Shown here in pieces: positions 29,001 through 37,539 of a stretch of DNA of 64,000 nucleotides. This DNA is from an uncultured Prevotella sp. GTDB taxonomy: Bacteria; Bacteroidota; Bacteroidia; Bacteroidales; Bacteroidaceae. The stretch covers positions 1 to 64,000 of the forward strand of contig CAKPYB010000008.1 of the NCBI GenBank assembly GCA_934202525.1, given 5' to 3'. Under the pieces are notes generated by a model that saw only the letters and a program-made list of their open reading frames with translations, had not been told where the DNA came from and did not search any database. The position numbers and the translations under genes are program-made. Positions within the stretch are counted from its first letter, which is position 1. Every line of letters starts with the position of its first letter.

Positions 29001-32000
29001 TATCTGCCGGTGGCATTCACGCTACCCAAATCGGAGAGTTGTACGTTCAGGTTGGCATTGGCTGCCCAACCACCCGAATTATTGTGTTCCTTGAGTCGGA
29101 GTTCGTTTATCCATACCTCACCACTCTTGATGTCGGCAGAATTGTTTCTCACACCCAGCATCATGGTCTTCACCTCGCCGAGACTCGGATTACCCACGAT
29201 GGTAATCTTGTTCTGCGGATGTTCTGCATCCATCATGGAATAAGGAGCGAGATAAGAAGCCACACCCTGTGCCTTCGCCTTGTTGCGGTTTTTCTTCAAT
29301 GCCGTAAAGACGCTCAGCGGCACATCGAGCATATTCTCCTCAGGCCATACCGCCTTACAGTCGGCAAGTACATAGCGGTTGTAGTTGGAGCGTGGCTCGG
29401 TGAGTTTCAGCGGGATTTCATACTCGTAGTAATTGTTCTTGTAATCACTACCCAGACGGATGAAGACTGAGAGATCACCATCCTGCAAACGGGTGGTATT
29501 CTGCTCCAATGCATTGGCATGGGCAAACATCTGGATGCGCTTGTACTGGCGCAGATCAAGGGTAGAATTCTTATAAACCGCCTTCGCCTCGCCTGTGCTC
29601 ATATTCTTGACCACCAGACTCAACGCCTGCTCGTTGGCCTCAACCAACTGAGGCTGACTAGGATCCTGCTCGCGCTTGATGCCCGGAGGCAATACATAGT
29701 TGACCGGTGTCTTCTCGCCGTTCTCCTCCAGACTCACGCTGCTTGCATCGAGGGTTCCGCCACTGGCAGCACCGAGCGGCTGGTCATAGGTACGCCACTT
29801 GCCCATCACGAGGTCGAAGGTACCGAAACGCAGCACGATAGGTTTCTTGAAACCGGTGAGGAACATACGCATGAAGCGGATGCTGGAGAAATCGTTGATG
29901 TTGCCCTGACGGCTCTCAAACTCATCGATAGGTATGCGGAACTGATACCAGGTGACGGTAGACTTGGTATTATCACGCCAGGTCTGGCTGTATTCACGCT
30001 TATCTACAATATGATTGTTACCCACCACGAGATCTTCCGGACGGATGCTGACACGGTACTGGAAGTATTTCTCATATTCGTTGAGGGTATAATCCTGGTT
30101 GATATCCTCGACATCCGGCGTTGACTTATAAGAAGTATCATAGCTCTCAGAACGGCTGTCGCTGTCAGGCGAGTTGCCCTGAGGATTGTTGATATACTTA
30201 TATCGCTGCAAGATAGGAGCGCGCATCTCATCCCAGTCGGAACCGCGGAAATAGTGGTAGTCATCACGTGCCGGATCGGCAAAGATGCTGTCGAATACCG
30301 CCTGGTTCACCTTGCCCTGAATCTGGTCGAGATAAGCACTCTTGTAGAATTCCTGCTCCTCGGCATCAGTCAGTCCGTTGAAACCCACATCCTGCAAGGC
30401 TCTGCTGCCACTGGTGGTAGCAAAGGCGTAGGTCACGGTGCTCTGGGTAGGAATCTTACCCCATTGGGTATAGGTGTAGCTCTTGCTGCCATCTACCGGC
30501 ATGCCACTCTCATAGAATTTCTTGCCATCACGCAAGATATCCTCGCTCACCTCACCCAGGTTGATGTAGAAATCACCACCGTAATCGGCAGCATCTGCCT
30601 CTTCACGGGAATAGATGAACGGATCGAGCATCCAGAACTCGATGTATTCAATGTTTGCCTGTTCGAAATCATTGGTATCCAGCTTACGCATCATTCCGCC
30701 CCAATTGCGCTGCGGATTCTGCAGGGTTCCGTCAGCCTGCAAATCTGTTACATTGAAGTTGTATGGTCCCGGCTCGCTTGGATAGTAAGCCAGATTGAGT
30801 ACATTCAGGGTATTGGTAGCGCCCTGATAGCTGCTCTGGTCGCGCAATGGGAAGAGCTCCTTGGTATAGACCTCGCGAACATAATGGTTACTCAACTGCT
30901 TGAGATCGCCCTTGATATGTCCCGGAGTAAGCGAACTTCCACGGCGGGTGAACAGCGGGTCGATGGTATACCAGGCAAGACGTGAACGGTGGAAACCACT
31001 GCTCAGACCGGTCTTGTCGCTGTAATCGTCCTTGAAGTTGAGCGAAGGCACACTGGATATAAACCAGGAGGTAGGAGTCGTCACATCGATGGTGGTCTTC
31101 GTACCCTCGAAGTCATCGATATAAGATGCATTGTCCTGTGTGCCGCCTGCTTCACCGGCAATAAGCTGGGCAAATTCTCCTGTAAAGGATATCTGCGATG
31201 GCTGGGTAAGATGCAGGAATGGTATCTTGTCAAGCACATTGGTAAGCCACTGACTCTCCTTGCGCCAGTTGAGATTGATGCCCCAAAGGGTGTTCTTCAG
31301 CGGTTCGGAGCCCATGGATACCTTGGTAGTAAGTGCCTGTTCGGAGAGGTGCTGGATAGTACCGCTCAACTGGAAGTTCTTGGTAAAATCATACTCCCAG
31401 TTCAGTCCGAACATCGTTTTTCGGGTTTGTCCGTAGTCGGTATTACTCTCCAGCGAAACATTGACAGCCGTACCTGCATCGATGATGCTCTGGTTCAGAA
31501 TGGTCACCTCGCCGGCACTGTAATCTACAGAATAATCGGTGCCCTCTTTCAGGGTGATACCGCCTGCCGTAACGACCACCGAGCCCTGTGGCACATTGTA
31601 GGCATCGAGCGAGATGACATTGGCAGCAGAGCCTTTGAACTGTCCCACAATCTGATACTTGTTCTTTTCGGCTATCTGCTTGGCTACGGTCTTCGTACTG
31701 TCATAGAGTTCGGTAAAGGCATACTTTTCTGCCTTGTCGGCAGCCACGCCCCGCTTGACCAGATAATCACGCATATAACTGCCGAAAGGCTCTACCTTCG
31801 GAATGAACACGCGTCCGTTAGAGATGGTATAGCCTTCTACATAATCGAAATATCCATTGCTGTGTGCCTTGTTATTGTTATCCAGACGGTCGGCTCCCAG
31901 CACACGGATGATAGGCTGTTCCTTCACCTGCTGCTCTGGAATATAACTGAGATATACGCCGGTGGTATCGCTCTGGTATTTCACATCCAGACGGAACTTC

Positions 32001-33607
32001 TCCTTCTCTACGGTAGAAGCCAGATAATAAACGTTCTTCATCATCAGTCCCCAGTTGCCCTGTCGCGGATTGCTGCTGGTATTCTTGAGCGATTTCACGA
32101 AGAGTGCCTGCTTGGTATCGCTGAGATCGGATGCAAACTCGCCCACCTGATAGGTAACGCCTCCCGATGTATACTCATAGGCTACGGCAAGTACCTGGTC
32201 GGTCTGCAGACTGGTTTTCAATGAGATATAACCCAATGCAGTATTGACCGTATACTCAGAAGAATTGAGCAAACGGGCACTCTCCAGCTTCTCATAATCG
32301 GCTCCGCCAACCAGTCCGCCTCCATCGAGAGTGGTTGCAGCCTGGTCGATGTCACGGGCAGCAGCATACTGCCCTGTCATCGCCGCATACTCTGTATTCG
32401 CCTGGTTAGAAGGCACCTGTCCGCTCGCCGCCCACATCGGGTTGCTCAGTTTCTGGTTCTCGCCCAGGTCGGTCAGGGCTACGATGTTTCGGGTATTGGT
32501 GGTATTGCCGGTTTTGTTGGTAACCCACACCTCCACGCGGTTGATGGTGATGCCCGTGGTGAGATTAGGAAGTTTCTGCATCCAGGCATCATAATGGTTT
32601 CTGAAATACTGGGAGAGGAAGAAGTGGCGGTTCTCCTCATAATCGGCAACATTCAGTTCGAAAGGAGTGAGCTGCACACCGCCCCTGGTAGATACGCTCT
32701 TCGATGCACTCTTCTTCTGCGAAGCCACCATCTGCAGCTTGAGTTTGCCAAACTGCATATCGGTTCTAACACCAAACAGACTGCTGGCGCCTTTGATGAG
32801 CGAAGAGTTGGAAGGGAAGGAGACATTGCCCGCCTCAACGAGTTTGATGATTTCATCTTCCTTGCCGTCGTACTTCAGTTTCATGTTCTGTGCATCGAAA
32901 TCGAAGGTAGCATCGGTGTTGTAATTCAGGTTCATGTTCACCTTATCGCCCACCTTTCCGTTGACGTTGAGGTTGATTTTCTCATCAAAATCCATCATCG
33001 TCGTCTTACGGTTGCGGATAGGCAGCGAAGGATTGTCGATGCTCTTCTTGTTGATACCGAACTTGAGTTCGGCAGAACCCTGAGTCTTCACTCTGATACC
33101 GCCAGGACCGAAGATTTTCTCTGCAGGTCCCAAGTCGAAGTGCATATCCGAGAAATCGAACTTCTCCTTGCCTTTTGCCTGGAAGATTTCATCGTTCTGC
33201 TTGCGGAAGTAACTGTTGCGCTGCTGCTGTTCGGTCCATGCAAGATACTCTTTCGGAGTGAGCATGATAGGAGCCGAAAGCCAGGTTGAGCCCATGCGGT
33301 TGCCGATGATATAGCGGTCGAGGGTATCGTTGTAGACTACCTGATATTGCAGATTATCAGGACGTTTCAGGTCGAGCGGACTCTGATAGAGGTCGCTCAG
33401 GGAGTAAGGTTGGGTGCGCTGAATCTGCCAGCGTGTATGCAGCAGCGAATCGGGAATGGTATCTTCATCGAGCTGTACGGGCTGGGCTGTGCTGGTACGG
33501 GTTTTCTTTTTATCGTCCTGAAGTTGAGGCAAAGCTATCGCATAGCCGAAGGTTGCCACCATCAGCCAAGCCAATAGAAAAGATATGAATCTTTGCTTCT
33601 GTTTCAT
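26069..33607 (-). CDS. sprA: SprA, giant outer-membrane translocon of the type 9 secretion system
   Basis: 2,512 residues, the size of SprA/Sov proteins, with a signal peptide (MKQKQRFISFLLAWL..., cut near residue 26). Repeated beta-strand-rich segments cover the whole length; it starts with the LDLKRPDNLQYQVVYNDTL region and ends in YPTTTQDFGLSIKFSLTR, consistent with a very large outer-membrane barrel. SprA is the pore through which T9SS cargo leaves the cell. A short Lys-rich low-complexity stretch (KKQEKKKKKQEAKEQ) occurs in the second half. Second gene after ruvA, 18 bp behind it. Other T9SS genes are not in the window. Confidence 0.95.
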   Translation of the reverse strand: MKQKQRFISFLLAWLMVATFGYAIALPQLQDDKKKTRTSTAQPVQLDEDTIPDSLLHTRWQIQRTQPYSLSDLYQSPLDLKRPDNLQYQVVYNDTLDRYIIGNRMGSTWLSAPIMLTPKEYLAWTEQQQRNSYFRKQNDEIFQAKGKEKFDFSDMHFDLGPAEKIFGPGGIRVKTQGSAELKFGINKKSIDNPSLPIRNRKTTMMDFDEKINLNVNGKVGDKVNMNLNYNTDATFDFDAQNMKLKYDGKEDEIIKLVEAGNVSFPSNSSLIKGASSLFGVRTDMQFGKLKLQMVASQKKSASKSVSTRGGVQLTPFELNVADYEENRHFFLSQYFRNHYDAWMQKLPNLTTGITINRVEVWVTNKTGNTTNTRNIVALTDLGENQKLSNPMWAASGQVPSNQANTEYAAMTGQYAAARDIDQAATTLDGGGLVGGADYEKLESARLLNSSEYTVNTALGYISLKTSLQTDQVLAVAYEYTSGGVTYQVGEFASDLSDTKQALFVKSLKNTSSNPRQGNWGLMMKNVYYLASTVEKEKFRLDVKYQSDTTGVYLSYIPEQQVKEQPIIRVLGADRLDNNNKAHSNGYFDYVEGYTISNGRVFIPKVEPFGSYMRDYLVKRGVAADKAEKYAFTELYDSTKTVAKQIAEKNKYQIVGQFKGSAANVISLDAYNVPQGSVVVTAGGITLKEGTDYSVDYSAGEVTILNQSIIDAGTAVNVSLESNTDYGQTRKTMFGLNWEYDFTKNFQLSGTIQHLSEQALTTKVSMGSEPLKNTLWGINLNWRKESQWLTNVLDKIPFLHLTQPSQISFTGEFAQLIAGEAGGTQDNASYIDDFEGTKTTIDVTTPTSWFISSVPSLNFKDDYSDKTGLSSGFHRSRLAWYTIDPLFTRRGSSLTPGHIKGDLKQLSNHYVREVYTKELFPLRDQSSYQGATNTLNVLNLAYYPSEPGPYNFNVTDLQADGTLQNPQRNWGGMMRKLDTNDFEQANIEYIEFWMLDPFIYSREEADAADYGGDFYINLGEVSEDILRDGKKFYESGMPVDGSKSYTYTQWGKIPTQSTVTYAFATTSGSRALQDVGFNGLTDAEEQEFYKSAYLDQIQGKVNQAVFDSIFADPARDDYHYFRGSDWDEMRAPILQRYKYINNPQGNSPDSDSRSESYDTSYKSTPDVEDINQDYTLNEYEKYFQYRVSIRPEDLVVGNNHIVDKREYSQTWRDNTKSTVTWYQFRIPIDEFESRQGNINDFSSIRFMRMFLTGFKKPIVLRFGTFDLVMGKWRTYDQPLGAASGGTLDASSVSLEENGEKTPVNYVLPPGIKREQDPSQPQLVEANEQALSLVVKNMSTGEAKAVYKNSTLDLRQYKRIQMFAHANALEQNTTRLQDGDLSVFIRLGSDYKNNYYEYEIPLKLTEPRSNYNRYVLADCKAVWPEENMLDVPLSVFTALKKNRNKAKAQGVASYLAPYSMMDAEHPQNKITIVGNPSLGEVKTMMLGVRNNSADIKSGEVWINELRLKEHNNSGGWAANANLNVQLSDLGSVNATGRYISEGFGGLEDGVASRTTDNYGTYSVTTSLEMGKFFPDKAKVSIPLYYSVTKEKTTPKYNPLDTDMELKDALDAAGSKHERDSIENIAATKITQTNFSISNARVGIATKRHPMPYDPANFSFTYSHQHQYTTGETTMYERKDNWRGALDYSWSPVYKAWEPFKGLKNKSKWLDILKRFGLNWLPQNIAFNTEMTRDYYELQERDMETLMSGAAGVDSKLPLTFSEQFLWNREFSINWDLTKNLHMNFQSATHAQIEEPYTPVNKDLYADQYHAWKDSVWTSIRHWGAPLDYSQNFQASYKVPLNLLPVFDWVNSDASYNANYSWERGTEDEEGNSYGNTINTQRELTLNGNFNLVKLYNHVPFLKKVNDKFDRTQSRAQMQRKKQEKKKKKQEAKEQAADPKKALPKNKRAFEREITLLPDTTFKIRHGKNTRRLIVNAKTEDGKVFPLKYKKVDNNQIRIISKVDTAMKVKLSVLAKEPLDDKKWYKGLQLASRLAMMVRNVSINYRSSYQLTLPGFLPSVGDAFGQKKVGQMAPGLDFAFGMVGDDYIEKARNNDWLLCNDSIATPATTSRTDNLTLRATLEPVKDFKIDLSATRTKTTQKSIQYMYEGTPTTQSGAFQMTTISLGSAFEGMGNANSGYRSKTFEKFVNSLAGFRDRVEAQYAGTVYPAGSALAGGKFDASRTPVNQYSSDVMIPAFLKAYTSMGGNSLSVFPALSRMLPNWTIRYSGLGRLPWFNEHFKSVNINHSYKSVFAVGSYNSYSTFQEYMNGLGFVSDATTGNPSPSSMFNISQVSINESFSPLLGMDVTFNNNMTVKAEYRQTRVLNLSMTSVQLNEALSKDWVIGMGYRINNFDVFGWGAKASRSKSKGGNKNAANKNASTTKTVQNGTNHDLNLRLDFSFRKQAAIVRDIASMVSSASSGNNALKLSFSADYTFSKLLTMSFYYDRQTNTPLLSSSSYPTTTQDFGLSIKFSLTR

Positions 33608-33625
33608 CGATAAAAAACTCCCAAC

Positions 33626-34240
33626 TTATTTGATTTGCTTCAATGCCAGTTTCACAACCTGTTCTACCGGGAGATCAGGCTGTGCCTTGAGGATATCTAC
33701 TACTACCTTGGCAGATGGTGCCGGCGAGAAGCCGAGCATAGTAAGGGCGCTTACCGCCTCATCCTTTACGTCATTGTTCACCATCACCACATTGCCTCCG
33801 CTGGCTGGCAGTTCGTCAGCGATGCCGAGGCTCACGATTTTATCTTTCAGGTCGATGATGATTCGCTGTGCTGTCTTCAGTCCGATACCCTTCACGGTTT
33901 TCAGCATCTTGTCGTTACCAGTAGAGATGATTTCGCAGAGTTCGCGTGGCGAGAGTGAAGAGAGAATCATGCGGGCTGTATTTCCACCTACTCCTGAAAC
34001 GGTGATAAGGAGGCGGTAGAGTTCACGTTCCTGTTTGGTAGCAAAGCCGAAAAGGGTGAAAGAGTCATCTCTTCCACCAGACGTAAGCACTTCGTGAACA
34101 TAGAGTTTCACCTCCTGTTTGCCCTGAATAGCAGTATATGTATTGAGCGATATATTGAGTCCGTAGCCCACCCCCGCTGTCTCAACAACAGCCAGCGCAG
34201 GTGTCAGCTCTGTCAGATCGCCATGAATATATTCTATCAT
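33626..34240 (-). CDS. ruvA: Holliday junction helicase subunit RuvA
   Basis: 204 residues; binds four-way junctions and guides the RuvB motor in branch migration. N-terminal OB fold ([20 protein letters not shown]), two helix-hairpin-helix motifs ([15 protein letters not shown] and [19 protein letters not shown]), and the C-terminal RuvB-contact domain ([12 protein letters not shown]). It precedes sprA by 18 bp on the same strand, so the two are probably co-transcribed; the functions are unrelated. Confidence 0.96.
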   Translation of the reverse strand: MIEYIHGDLTELTPALAVVETAGVGYGLNISLNTYTAIQGKQEVKLYVHEVLTSGGRDDSFTLFGFATKQERELYRLLITVSGVGGNTARMILSSLSPRELCEIISTGNDKMLKTVKGIGLKTAQRIIIDLKDKIVSLGIADELPASGGNVVMVNNDVKDEAVSALTMLGFSPAPSAKVVVDILKAQPDLPVEQVVKLALKQIK

Positions 34241-34700
34241 TTTCTTTTTCTCCTAATTAAATAATATATTATATAACGTGCGAAGGGCGGGATTATTGTA
34301 ATAGACTTCCATAAAATTACGTCCCGACGTAGCATGTGATACGTCCCGACGCAGAGCCAGAGACGTCGGGACGCAGCAAAAGCTACGTCGGGACGTAATT
34401 CTAAACACATCGGGAGGAATCGGAAAGAGGATGTATGATGTTTCGCTACAAAATAACGAAACTGTAAGGCTCTTGCAGCAGAAACCTTACAAATCTCCGC
34501 TTATTCATACCTAAAAACTATGATTTTACTACTTTTTGCAACTTTTATGAGTTAAAATTCTATTAAAACGTCACGTATTTCAAGAAAAAGCTATACTTTT
34601 GCAACCGGAAATAGAATGAAGAGCGGAAAACATATCCGCTGGATGACTAAACCACAACAAATAAAAGAAATTAAAACAACAAAATAAAAGAAATAAGACA
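34241..34700. other. Divergent intergenic region ruvA/ddh with a large inverted repeat
   Basis: 460 bp. Contains an inverted repeat built from four CGTCCCGACG-like units (34315-34400) and the ddh promoter box TACTTTTGC (34594-34602). The ddh leader of about 100 nt is A-rich. No gene seen. Confidence 0.6.
34315..34400. repeat. Composite inverted repeat of CGTCCCGACG units
   Basis: Outer arms 34315-34333 and 34382-34400 are perfect over 19 bp. Inner arms CGTCCCGACG (34342-34351) and CGTCGGGACG (34364-34373) enclose a 12-nt loop. GC-rich inside AT-rich DNA, reminiscent of REP-like elements. Confidence 0.85.
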
Positions 34701-35600
34701 ATGAAGAAATTTAGAGCAGCCGTAGTAGGATACGGCAACATCGGTAAGTTTACTGTTGAAGCACTCGAAGCAGCTCCTGACTTTGAGATTGCAGGTATTG
34801 TACGTCGCCAGGGTGCCAAGGACAAACCAGCTGAGTTGGCAAACTATGAAGTAGTAGATGACATCACTAAGTTGAAGGATGTAGATGTTGCAATCCTCGC
34901 AACCCCTACCCGCTCTTGCCCTGAGTATGCAGAGAAGATCGTTGCCCTCGGCATCAACACCGTAGACAGTTTCGATATCCACACCAGCATCCTCGACTAC
35001 CGTACCAAGCAGATGGAGAACTGCAAGAAGGCTGGCAAGGTAAGCGTTATCTCTGCCGGTTGGGACCCAGGTTCTGATTCTATCGTACGTGTTCTGATGG
35101 AAAGCTTGGCTCCTAAGGGTTTGACATATACCAACTTCGGTCCTGGTATGAGTATGGGACACTCTGTTTGTGTTCGTGGCAAGAAGGGCGTAAAGGAAGC
35201 GCTCTCTGTAACCATCCCATTGGGCGAGGGTATCCACCGCCGTATGGTATACGTAGAGTTGGAAGAAGGTGCTAAGCTTGAGGATGTAACAGCAGAAATC
35301 AAGGCAGACCCATACTTCGCTCACGATGAGACCCACGTATTTGCCGTAGCATCAGTAGATGATGTAAAGGATATGGGTCATGGTGTGAACCTCGTTCGCA
35401 AGGGTGTATCTGGCAAGACCCAGAACCAGCGTTTCGAGTTCAACATGAGCATCAACAACCCAGCCCTCACCGCTCAGGTATTGGTTAACGTGGCTCGTGC
35501 TTCATTCCGTCTGCAGCCAGGTTGCTACACCATGCCAGAGATTCCAGTTATCGACATGTTGTCAGGAACTCGTGAGGAAATCGTTGCAACACTCGTGTAA
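34701..35600 (+). CDS. ddh: meso-Diaminopimelate dehydrogenase
   Basis: NADPH-dependent enzyme making meso-DAP from tetrahydrodipicolinate and ammonium in one step. 299 residues. The Rossmann start MKKFRAAVVGYGNIGKFTVE, VDSFDIHTSI, and SAGWDPGSDSIVRVLMESLA with GPGMSMGHSV are family motifs. Own promoter (-7 at 34594-34602) and strong terminator. Together with dapL/dapF it gives the cell a second route to meso-DAP, one that uses free ammonium. Confidence 0.96.
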   Translation: MKKFRAAVVGYGNIGKFTVEALEAAPDFEIAGIVRRQGAKDKPAELANYEVVDDITKLKDVDVAILATPTRSCPEYAEKIVALGINTVDSFDIHTSILDYRTKQMENCKKAGKVSVISAGWDPGSDSIVRVLMESLAPKGLTYTNFGPGMSMGHSVCVRGKKGVKEALSVTIPLGEGIHRRMVYVELEEGAKLEDVTAEIKADPYFAHDETHVFAVASVDDVKDMGHGVNLVRKGVSGKTQNQRFEFNMSINNPALTAQVLVNVARASFRLQPGCYTMPEIPVIDMLSGTREEIVATLV

Positions 35601-35653
35601 TTGGGAGTGAAGAACGAAGAGTGAAGAATTCACTTGCATCACAATAATAAAAC

Positions 35654-35688
35654 GGCTCGCAAGAAGTTTCGATTTCTTGCGAGCCTTT
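35654..35688 (+). terminator. Terminator of ddh
   Basis: 12-bp perfect stem (35654-35665 with 35674-35685) and TTT; it lies before the convergent AAA_14 gene end at 35708. Confidence 0.85.
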
Positions 35689-35707
35689 CCCATTCAACTA
35701 AAACCAC

Positions 35708-37060
35708 TTATAATAACCCCGTCATATACAATGGCAAATAAGTAATTCCCTCCTCTACTTTCAAATCAGCAGTATGCAAAACATACGGGGTTGCCAGATA
35801 GCTACCATATTTAGCGATGCACTTTTTGAGAGAAGTGAGCGTGTATCTGTTAGTAGACTTCACTTCTATCGGTGAAATATTATGCTTTGACGTTATTGTA
35901 TCTTTGGCTATCAGGAAATCCAGTTCCATCCTTTCCTGGGCATTCTCCTTACTATATTTGGAAAAGAAATACAGCTTATGCCCTGCCGAACGTAACATCT
36001 GAGCAACTATATTCTCAACTATCATTCCGCCATTGAACTCCAGCTTATCTACCAGAAGCTTGTTATATAAGTTTTCAGATACTATCGTATTTTCATTGAA
36101 AGCATGACTGATGAGCAAGCCCGTATCTGCCATATAGCATTTCAATGTCGTATCATCGGTATTCATGCCAAGACCGATACTTGGCTCTGTCGTATTATAG
36201 GCCATATTGACTATCATGGCATCTGACAGCCAAAAGAAAGCCGTTTCATAATCTCGCATTCTCGCCCCTTCGGTGAGTGCCTTCAACATAAATTTCTTCT
36301 CATGTTTTTGAAGCTGAGAAGGAATAGTATCAAAAATCTGAGTAACTTTAAATACATAAGTTGACGCATACTTCTGGATATCATTACGATATAAAGTAAG
36401 AATTTGGCGTTTCACACGATCCACCTTATTGAAATCTCTGGTTTCTACAAATTTAGCTACAGCCTGCGGCATTCCTCCAACAATGAGATACTGTCTGAAA
36501 TAGTCCATTGCCATGCGATGCATCATTTGTCCCATCTCATGCCTTTTCTGAAAGTTCATTCGTATAAGCGGCATCAGGGTTTCATTGTTCAGTGCCCACA
36601 AGAATTCCTCGAAATCCATAGGATACATCAATATTTCTTCCTCCTCAGAAGGAATCATGATATTCTCTACGTTCTTTTTGATAGAAACGAGCGAACCAGT
36701 CTCGATATAATCGTAACGACCATCTTCAACCAGATACTTGATAGCTGTACGAGCCCGGGGATACAATTGCACCTCATCAAAGATTATAACCGAATTTCTT
36801 GGATATAGAGGTGTATTGGTGAAACTGCTTAAATACATAAAGAACGTATCCAAGTCATCCAGATAGGTTTCAAACAAGGATTTTATGTCCTTTCCTATTT
36901 TATTGAAATCAAGTAAAATATAACTCTTGTATTCTTTTTGAGCGAATTCCTTTACGATATAGCTCTTTCCTACACGACGGGCACCATTGATGAGAACAGC
37001 ACTTTCTCCGTTCTGTTCTTCTTTCCATTTCTTGAGTTGATCATATACTTTTCTTCTCAT
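35708..37060 (-). CDS. AAA_14/DUF4143 ATPase with PD-(D/E)XK-like end (copy B)
   Basis: 450 residues; Walker A GARRVGKS (about 27-34), Walker B SVIIFDEVQ, sensor YDYIETGSLVSI, DUF4143 part RQYLIVGGMPQAVAKF. The C-terminal MELDFLIAKD and ISPIEVKSTNRY form the nuclease-like D...E-x-K pattern. It is paralogous to copy A: the DEVQ...RARTAIKYLVEDGRYDYIETGSL region aligns without gaps. Upstream are four direct repeats unrelated in sequence to those of copy A but with the same 33-34 bp period. Function not established. Confidence 0.9.
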   Translation of the reverse strand: MRRKVYDQLKKWKEEQNGESAVLINGARRVGKSYIVKEFAQKEYKSYILLDFNKIGKDIKSLFETYLDDLDTFFMYLSSFTNTPLYPRNSVIIFDEVQLYPRARTAIKYLVEDGRYDYIETGSLVSIKKNVENIMIPSEEEEILMYPMDFEEFLWALNNETLMPLIRMNFQKRHEMGQMMHRMAMDYFRQYLIVGGMPQAVAKFVETRDFNKVDRVKRQILTLYRNDIQKYASTYVFKVTQIFDTIPSQLQKHEKKFMLKALTEGARMRDYETAFFWLSDAMIVNMAYNTTEPSIGLGMNTDDTTLKCYMADTGLLISHAFNENTIVSENLYNKLLVDKLEFNGGMIVENIVAQMLRSAGHKLYFFSKYSKENAQERMELDFLIAKDTITSKHNISPIEVKSTNRYTLTSLKKCIAKYGSYLATPYVLHTADLKVEEGITYLPLYMTGLL

Positions 37061-37064
37061 AATT

Positions 37065-37189
37065 TACACCTATCCTAGATTAATTTTATCGGGAAAATAC
37101 ACCTATCCGCGATTAACATTTCTCAGTTTTTACACCTATCCGCGATTATCAGATGATGCAAATATACACATATCCGCGATTATCTCCAA
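37065..37189 (-). promoter_or_regulatory. 33-bp-period repeat array and promoter of AAA_14 gene B
   Basis: TACACCTATCCGCGATTA-type 18-mers at 37065 (diverged), 37098, 37131 and 37165; spacings 33, 33 and 34. The minus-strand promoter is TTG (37189 to 37187), 20 bp, TATATTTGC (37166 to 37158). The fourth copy fills the spacer between the two promoter boxes. The other three lie downstream in the leader, the last ending 4 bp before the ATG, so it covers the ribosome-binding region. Confidence 0.8.
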
Positions 37190-37382
37190 GAAAAAGCCAG
37201 TTTTTTAATATTTTTTAATTTTAAGAATAAGATGATAAAGATACGCAAGATCATAATATTGGTAATAGTATAAACATCATGCTTTAAGTCCATTGTTGCC
37301 TTGTTTTATAATCTATTGCAAGCATGTGAATTAGCCACAGGAACTGTATCTATCGGCATGAAGAAGTAGATCTATCTAATTG

Positions 37383-37467
37383 TCGGCAGCCGTCAGCAAG
37401 GTTGCTGGCATATGGCAGCAGCATTGTCGGCATATACCAGCAAGGTTGCCGGCAGCTGCCGGCAACC
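37383..37467. repeat. GC-rich repeat cluster with 24-bp palindrome
   Basis: A 17-bp direct repeat with one mismatch (CAGCAAGGTTGC(T/C)GGCA, 37394-37410 and 37438-37454). The second copy overlaps a perfect 24-bp palindrome at 37444-37467 with core GCCGGCAGCTGCCGGC. Confidence 0.8.
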
Positions 37468-37539
37468 ATACGAAACTATATTTAAAAGGTAAATAATACA
37501 GGTTTCTAAGACTATTTAAATAACTTATCAAAAGCTATA

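Larger units (their letters stand above)
37061..37539. other. Intergenic region with repeat array and GC-rich palindrome
   Basis: 479 bp: array and promoter of copy B (37065-37189), an AT-rich middle without features (about 37200-37370), and a cluster of CAGCAAGGTTGC/GCCGGCA repeats (37383-37467). No gene seen. Confidence 0.6.

Noticed and set aside
26327..33577. Long open frames on the plus strand opposite sprA, e.g. 30989-32224 (411 codons) and 27719-28456 (245 codons)
   Set aside because: They lie wholly antisense to a well-supported 2,512-codon gene, lack promoters and recognisable domains, and arise from its codon usage.
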